A stretch of DNA of 64,000 bases from Sporodiniella umbellata. Lineage: Eukaryota; Mucoromycota; Mucoromycetes; Mucorales; Rhizopodaceae. The notes beneath the pieces are model-generated. The model made no database searches. It was given only the letters and a program-made list of their open reading frames with translations, and was not told the DNA's origin. Position numbers and translations under genes: made by a program. Shown here one piece after another: positions 58,659-64,000 of the stretch. The stretch is from assembly GCA_025677835.1 (NCBI GenBank), contig JAIXMR010000026.1, positions 50,001 through 114,000 on the forward strand, given 5' to 3'. Each line of letters opens with the position of its first letter. Position 1 is the stretch's first letter.

Positions 58659-59483
58659 TATTATTATTGTTATTATTTACAAATAAAACTTTTTTCCCCT
58701 TTGATAAAAAGAAACAGATAGACTGCAAAAAATAGGTTGTTTCTCTTTTTTATAAGGAAAAAAAAAGAGAAATAAAATGGAAAACAGAAAAAAAAAAGTT
58801 TACAAATATATTCTTTTCAATTTAGCCCTTATTTTTTTTATTTTTTTTATTTTTTGCTGCTGTTCCGTTTGCTTTGGTAGAACGTTTCACAGAGGAAGTG
58901 CCAAACAAAAAAAGTCTCTCGAATAGGAGATTGAATGGCCTGGGGAATGGTTTTACTTGTTTTAAGAGAGCCTCTCTAGGGATCGTTATTTGTTGTACAG
59001 TCTTTTTATTATTTGTTGCTTTCCAAATAAAAAAACATGTTTTTCTTTCTTTCTTCTTGTTGGTACGAAACTCAGATAAGAGGTGGTCACTGTTATCGTA
59101 TGGGCACGATTTGATCTCCTCTTACCAGGCCTTTTCTGTCGGTTGTAATTTCGGATGCTTTGCTGACCGCTTTTTGTTTTGCACACCGGAGTGATTGGCA
59201 GAGAAGACAATGACGTTCAAAAACTCTTGTTGAAAGGATTGCCTCATCTTTTTTTTTCTTGTAGAAAACAAAACCGGGTCTTCGGCAATGCCTTTTTTGC
59301 GGTGTGTGTGTGTATATGTGTGTATGTGTGTTTTTTAACACCCTATATAGTAAAAGTTTACCATTTTAGGTCTTTATTTTTTTTAAGAGTCGAGGAAATC
59401 TCTCGAATTATTTTTCAAGACCCTATAAATTGTTTCAACTAAGAGAATACTTTTTCCTTTTTTTCTTTCTTGTTCCCCTCCAA
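58659..59483. other. Divergent intergenic region, nothing recognised
   Basis: Overlapping short ORFs on both strands, a GT-rich microsatellite (59300-59330), and T-rich leader before the next plus-strand gene. Confidence 0.5.
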
Positions 59484-59687
59484 ATGTCGCCTTATGTTAT
59501 TGAGCCCACAGAAGAAATAAACGATTCAGAAATGGACATGAAGAAATGGATGAAAGAAATAGAAGAGGCAGAAGAACTAATGACTAATGTCGAAACGAAA
59601 GCAGACGCATTACAATCTAAAATCGATGCGCTTCTTGAAGAAGTGACACCACATGACATCTTAGAGGATAAAAACAAGAAAAACTAA
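59484..59687 (+). CDS. Small acidic coiled-coil protein (67 residues)
   Basis: ATG at 59484; the upstream in-frame extension is a T-rich leader. Residues 15-58 form one strong heptad-rich helix (KKWMKEIEEAEELMTNVETK, KADALQSKIDALLEEV). It could be a subunit of a small helical complex (for example a BLOC-1/BORC-like or kinetochore-type subunit), but no specific family is recognised. Confidence 0.5.
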   Translation: MSPYVIEPTEEINDSEMDMKKWMKEIEEAEELMTNVETKADALQSKIDALLEEVTPHDILEDKNKKN

Positions 59688-60004
59688 TAACAATAACAGA
59701 AAAGGGGTTGTATGTTATTGACTGTATGTGAGCTTTTGGTTAAATAAAGAAAGTGGTTCAGCGCGCTCGATACAATTTAATTAGTGTGACCTGTGTCTAT
59801 TGTTAAAGGCACGTGTAGTACGTAAAACAAGATTCCAGAACACCTTGTCATTGTTATGCGGTTGAGATTTATTGTATATACTTGTAGACTGAAAGTCTAT
59901 AGAAGAAAAAAAAAAGAAGGATACAGAGGAGGTAAAGGTGAGAAAGGGGCTGAAAGGAAGGGGTATGAAGACAAGGCGAGCAAAGAGCATATATAAAAAT
60001 GGCA

Positions 60005-60640
60005 TTAATAATTAATACGAGCAAATCCAGGTCTTTCTAATTTGACTTTTGGCATCGGGTTTCGTACATCGTCTGATATAACCAAGGTTTTCATGGTGCT
60101 CTTGATCTCTTTGATTTGAATACCTCGATACTGAAGCTCATCCCGACCATCGTCCGCTATTTTAGGGGAAGATGCAATCGAATGACGAGGCGAGGATTGG
60201 AGCGAGCTATCATCGTCGTCATCGTCGTCGTCGTTAGAGCTACGGCTCAAAGTAAGGTTCGAGCCCGTGGGCGAAATGGCTGAGGTGAGTGACTCTTTAG
60301 TCTCTGAGGATTTCCTCCAAGGGAAAAGTGAAAATCGGCTGGCGTTTTTAGGCTTTTCGGTTTTTGAAAAAGGTTGAAGAATAGAAGCACTACCCAAGGA
60401 TAAAGACGAAGGGGATCCTCCGCTACTTGACATCTGTACAGCAGCAGCTATCACGGCTGACATGGACTCAATCGTAATATCCAATGACTTGTCATCCTCT
60501 TCTTCCTCTTCTTCTAATTCCATTTCTTTGTTCTCTTTTTGTACTGGTGCTATTTGGGCCTTTTTGACAATGGATGCATTCCCATTAGAGAGAGAGGAGG
60601 TGACAATATCAATCTTTTCTGTTTTGCGAGACCGAAACAT
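60005..60640 (-). CDS. Unrecognised 211-residue Ser/acid-rich protein
   Basis: Single exon. The N-terminal two thirds are low complexity, with acidic runs (ELEEEEEEDD, a run of eight Asp) and Ser-rich stretches. The last ~45 residues, beginning ELQYRGIQIKEIKSTMKTLV and ending PKVKLERPGFARINY, look like a folded or short linear conserved block. No membrane span or enzyme motif. Confidence 0.5.
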   Translation of the reverse strand: MFRSRKTEKIDIVTSSLSNGNASIVKKAQIAPVQKENKEMELEEEEEEDDKSLDITIESMSAVIAAAVQMSSSGGSPSSLSLGSASILQPFSKTEKPKNASRFSLFPWRKSSETKESLTSAISPTGSNLTLSRSSNDDDDDDDDSSLQSSPRHSIASSPKIADDGRDELQYRGIQIKEIKSTMKTLVISDDVRNPMPKVKLERPGFARINY

Positions 60641-61839
60641 TTCAATGGAAGAACAAATAAATAAGAAAAAAAAAAAAAAAAAAAAGAAAAAGAAAAAGAA
60701 AATGTCTCTGTCTATATATATATACCCGTACTTGTAAGTGTGTATATATATTTATTGAAAAAAACACGGTACTTTTGCTTTAACAATTTTGACATGATCA
60801 CAAAATGTGTGTAACCTTGTACAACAGTAATCAAGAATCCAATGTTTTATTATATTTCCAAAGATGTAGGCCCATCTAAGAACAAGAGATATCTTTTTTT
60901 CTTATAAGTATTGAACGCCATTGAAAGACAACGACATCTACAAATTTAATAAATGAAATATCTCGTTTTTAGAATAAAAAACAACCAAAAGGCGTTAAAA
61001 AACCTTTCAATACAGAGAGTTTACATTTTGCATATTGAAACTCAAAGGCCAAAAACAGTATAGCCATCACCTGGCAAAATAACATTTTAAGCAGTCTAGT
61101 GCTTACATGTGACACAATTCATATTCGGAGTGGTTTACAAGAATAAAGGTTTCCGGAAATAGATCGCAAGATTCTTTTTCACCTAGTCTTTCTTAATACT
61201 CTTGCCAGTTGTCTATGTATCGCTTCTTCCTCCTTTTTCTTTCTTTTTTTTTTTTTTGACAATGCATTAACAAACGCAATATCTTTAGAGTAAGAAGCGT
61301 AAAACAGATCCGCCGGTGGAGGCAATAATAAGGCTATTATTCAACGAAGGAATATAAGCTCTGGCTCTCCCAAAAGATCCCCTCAGTTCAGTTATACAAT
61401 GTGATTGTGTATGTGTGTGCGTGTGTGTGGGGGGGGAAGGGAGAGAAGAGGGGTATAGATATAGCCTACATGCCTCTTTTAGGTCCAAATTATTGCATAT
61501 AAGTATCTCCACCTCTTTATATACATACATTTACAGAAAGATCTGCGCTTACAAGTCTCTAGAGTTTTTAAAATCCTTTTATTATTTATTTTAAGAAACG
61601 ATCTATCTTTTCGGTATCACACTTTAGCACCTTTTCTATAACAAAAGGAAGTGTGTCTCGAACAATGTAAATCGTGCCTTGAAACAAAAAACATTTTCTT
61701 ATTTCCTCTCCTAGAGATTTTTGTTTTTTGTGTATAAAAATAGCTTTTATCCCAACTAGTTTATAATAAAAATTGTTTTCTTAAATGTATGCACTTTTAA
61801 AAAGAACATCTATTTCTTTCACTCTTCACCTATTTTTAA
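60641..61839. other. Divergent intergenic region, nothing recognised
   Basis: About 1.2 kb with an A tract at 60668-60685, TA runs and a GT/G-rich patch (61409-61440). A minus-strand ORF at 61285-61530 has no recognisable motif. Confidence 0.5.
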
Positions 61840-62733
61840 ATGTCAGCAAAAGAACCCAATGATATACTTCACCATAAGACTGCCCGTTCAACTATTCGCA
61901 AAAAGACAAACACCTCTACACAAACAAAAAGTCCCTTTAAACTAACAAAAGAACAACAAGAACTTATGGCTGCTTGTGTAGACAACGATCTTCCAACGGG
62001 TAAAAAAAAAAAACTCATCGTAGCGACTAACCCCCAACAAAAAAAGTCATTGAGTTATTGGAGAAACATCAACATAAACTTGACCCCGATCGTATTCGTG
62101 ATTCCAAACTAAGAACTCCTTTACTTGTTGCAAGCGCTAAAGGAAACACAGATATGGTGAAGGAGCTAATCAAATGGGGAGCCGATGTCAACAACCCCGT
62201 AGGCGACATTGTAGGAAATAAACCTCTTCATTTAGCAGTGATTTCCAATAATTTTGATACTGTATTAACCTTACTAGAAGCAGGTAATCAAAAGAAATGA
62301 CTGAATAGGTTTTTCTTTAATGTATGTGTGTTCAGGAGCCAAAACCAGAGCAGACAGTCAGCATAAACTTGATACCCATCAATTAAGAGCGCCTCTAAGT
62401 CTTGCCACCTCTCGACTAAACATGTTGATGAATCAAGCGTCTGGAAGTCAACGAAAATCTTTGGACCATGTAATGAAGGTACGTGTTTACTTTAAAAGAC
62501 AACACTTGTTTTTTGTGAATACTTTATTTTATGAGAGGTTATTGTATATATATATATATATCTGAGACAATCAAAAGATTATCCGTCTTTTGAAGCATTA
62601 TACTACAGGCAATGAAAACAACGATCTAGATGAATTGACAGACAGAATTTCCAATATGGGAATGGTGGAAGAAGAAAATCAAGACATTTTGCATAGTTTA
62701 AGAGATGTGATTGAGAAGATGAAGATAGTCTAG
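61840..62733 (+). CDS. Ankyrin-repeat protein
   Basis: Four exons (61840-61999, 62047-62283, 62336-62478, 62578-62733) give 231 residues. Exon 2 and the start of exon 3 hold two to three ankyrin repeats: RTPLLVASAKGNTDMVKELI, WGADVNNPVGD, NKPLHLAVISNNFDTVLTLL, and RAPLSLATSRLNML. The N-terminus is basic and Thr/Lys-rich; the C-terminus is a helical acidic tail (LHSLRDVIEKMKIV). Small ankyrin proteins of this kind serve as binding adaptors; the partner is unknown. The stop codon overlaps the stop of the DDRGK1-like gene on the other strand. Confidence 0.78.
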
Positions 62734-63621
62734 CAATAAAGCCCTCCCTTATGAATAGATACTTTTCCTTCTTCTTTCAACCTTTGTCCAAAACGTTCAT
62801 AATCCTCTTGGGTCACAAACAAAAAATGATCTTCAGACCATATACACAACTCAAACTCTGGGTCTGTCTCACATAACCGCTCCAATATATATTCTATATC
62901 CTCTTCACTCAAGCCCATTTGCTTGGCCAAATGGGAGAAAAGGCATTCCTTTTTCTCCTTTACCCACGCTTTGACTTTAGTGTGATATTTGTTGTATCTC
63001 GCTTCTTTCTGTTTCTTATCCTTTTCTTCTGCTTTTTGTTTCTTTGTGTTCTCTTTTTCTTCCTGTTTGGCCTTTTTCGCTTTCTCCTTTCTCATCTTTT
63101 CAAGCTCGTCTGCTCTTTTGATAGATTCTTCGAGTTGTTTTTGTCTAAATATTTCATCATAGACTTTCTCTTGCGCTTTTCTTTCTTTTATCTGTTGATC
63201 TAAATACTATTCGAAGCAAATGTTAATTTCAATAAAATAAGAAAAAAAGAAAGACTTGCCTCTCGATATTGTCTTTTGGCTTCTTTTCGTTTTAATTTCT
63301 CGCCTTTCTTTTTGCCTATTTTTCTTGTTCTCAAAGAACTAGAGGAGCCTTCCATAGGATCACTAGCATCGTTGTCTGAATCTGTCTGTTGTTGTTGTTG
63401 TTGCTGATTTTGATGTTGATTCAACTCTTCTTGGAGTCGTTGTTCTAAAAGCTCTTTTTTTATTTAAAAAAAAAGTTTATGTTGTTGTTCCTTATCATTT
63501 TATTTTCTTTTCTACCTTGACGTTCTTGTTTTTTTTTTTTGTAGAATTCTAAAAGAAATATAATAGATATTATACAAACAACCAAAGGAACAAAGGTAAT
63601 CAACGGAATCTCTTTTGTCAT
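62730..63621 (-). CDS. DDRGK1: DDRGK-domain protein (DDRGK1/UFBP1 homologue)
   Basis: Three exons (63621-63516, 63453-63260, 63206-62730) give 258 residues. An N-terminal membrane anchor (LITFVPLVVCIISIIFLL) is followed by a Gln-rich linker, a long Lys/Glu-rich helix (ERKAQEKVYDEIFRQK onward) and a C-terminal winged-helix-like domain. That domain contains LFSHLAKQMGLSEEDIEYIL, HFLFVTQEDYERF and EGKVSIHKG, matching the DDRGK1 layout (LxDLAxxxGLxTxDxIxRI, KFIYITxEE, RGRVSIxEL). The DDRGK motif itself is replaced by WSEDH. In animals this ER-anchored protein is UFM1-conjugated and works with the UFL1 ligase in ER stress and ribosome quality control. The second intron uses a GC donor (GAG|GCAAGT). 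Confidence 0.75.
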
Positions 63622-63796
63622 AATCTTTTTAAATCAAAATAAAAAAGAAGATTAAAAAAAAAACACATAGTTAAATCTCCACCTTAAAAAAAAAAAATAG
63701 CATACGATAGAATAAACAGACTTATTGCCTTTTTTTTTTTATTGAACCCATCACTAGCCCAAAATTCACGAATCAACTTTTCTTGTTATTTTATTT

Positions 63797-64000
63797 TGGA
63801 ACTTGTTTAAGGTTTGCATCAAATCCTTTTTTGGCTTTAAACAAGTTTCCAGAAAAGAACGCGCTACATCCATCACACTTGCTTGGAATAAGCAACAGTT
63901 TCAACTGGATTTTAAAGAATTTCGACAAGGTTTTGATGAAGCCACTGTGAAAGATTTGAAGAAAAAGTGTAAACTGATGACAGATGTGCCTATTGCTTCT
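63797..64000 (+). CDS. Possible ubiquitin-like-domain protein, 5' exon region (runs off right edge)
   Basis: An open frame that includes SITLAWNKQQFQLDFKEF and ATVKDLKKKCKLMTDVPIAS, the shape of a ubiquitin-like domain start (beta1-beta2, then TVxxLKxKxxxxTxVPxxxQ) such as in UBLCP1 or USP14-type proteins. No in-frame ATG is visible upstream; the coding exon probably begins at an AG acceptor near 63844-63856 and the initiating exon was not found. Divergent from the DDRGK1-like gene. Confidence 0.45.

Noticed and set aside
60240..60265. GGTTCGAGCCCG resembling a tRNA T-arm
   Set aside because: Lies within the Ser/acid-rich ORF and no tRNA structure can be formed around it.
61285..61530. 81-codon minus-strand ORF ending SLNNSLIIASTGGSVLRFLL
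   Set aside because: Interrupted by a GT/G microsatellite translated as a His/Thr repeat, and no flanking exons found.

Overview
The window is nuclear DNA from a filamentous fungus, most likely an early-diverging lineage (Mucoromycota, Mucorales-like). The evidence is a dense mix of conserved eukaryotic genes split by many short introns (about 45-110 bp, GT-AG, pyrimidine-poor). The gene set also includes families that budding yeast lacks but many early-diverging fungi keep: exportin-4, a CMTR1-type cap methyltransferase and a DDRGK1/UFBP1 homologue. No bacterial operons, rRNA, CRISPR arrays or intact transposons were seen. Intergenic DNA and introns are full of long A or T homopolymers and simple repeats.

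Layout. 0-8.8 kb: the TAF1 N-terminus (runs off the left edge), a Y_phosphatase3-type Tyr/Ser phosphatase, a small unknown protein, Rho-GDI, a TMBIM/BI-1 membrane protein, an orphan single-pass membrane protein and a CBF1-like bHLH factor. 9-21 kb: Golgi protein TVP18, a DUF202 membrane protein, a DAL5-type MFS permease, a 2.6-kb gene-poor stretch, a TBC1D20/Gyp8 Rab-GAP, an arrestin-type (ART) adaptor, and UDP-GlcNAc pyrophosphorylase. 20.7-28.3 kb: a secreted S8 protease with a PA insert, 2-Cys peroxiredoxin TSA1, CMTR1-like methyltransferase and a HIG1/Rcf1 protein. 29-37 kb: dynactin p150 followed by conventional kinesin on the same strand. 38-46.9 kb: a SANT/Myb protein, exportin-4, a 2.7-kb gene-poor stretch, ATG8 and ribosomal protein eL39. 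48.7-57 kb: PAN2, QRI7, two intronless tandem PaiA-like acetyltransferases and UNG1. 57-64 kb: three unrecognised proteins, an ankyrin protein, DDRGK1, and the start of a possible ubiquitin-like-domain gene.

Most neighbours look like an ordinary eukaryotic assortment and not a pathway cluster. Functional links worth noting: dynactin p150 and kinesin-1 (opposite-direction microtubule motors) are adjacent; a bHLH CBF1-like gene has a perfect CACGTG palindrome in its own upstream region; and the ankyrin and DDRGK1 genes converge so tightly that their stop codons overlap. Gene models were assembled by eye by checking reading frame and phase across every proposed junction. All multi-exon models listed close in frame unless stated. 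Family names rest on recognised motifs, not on database searches.
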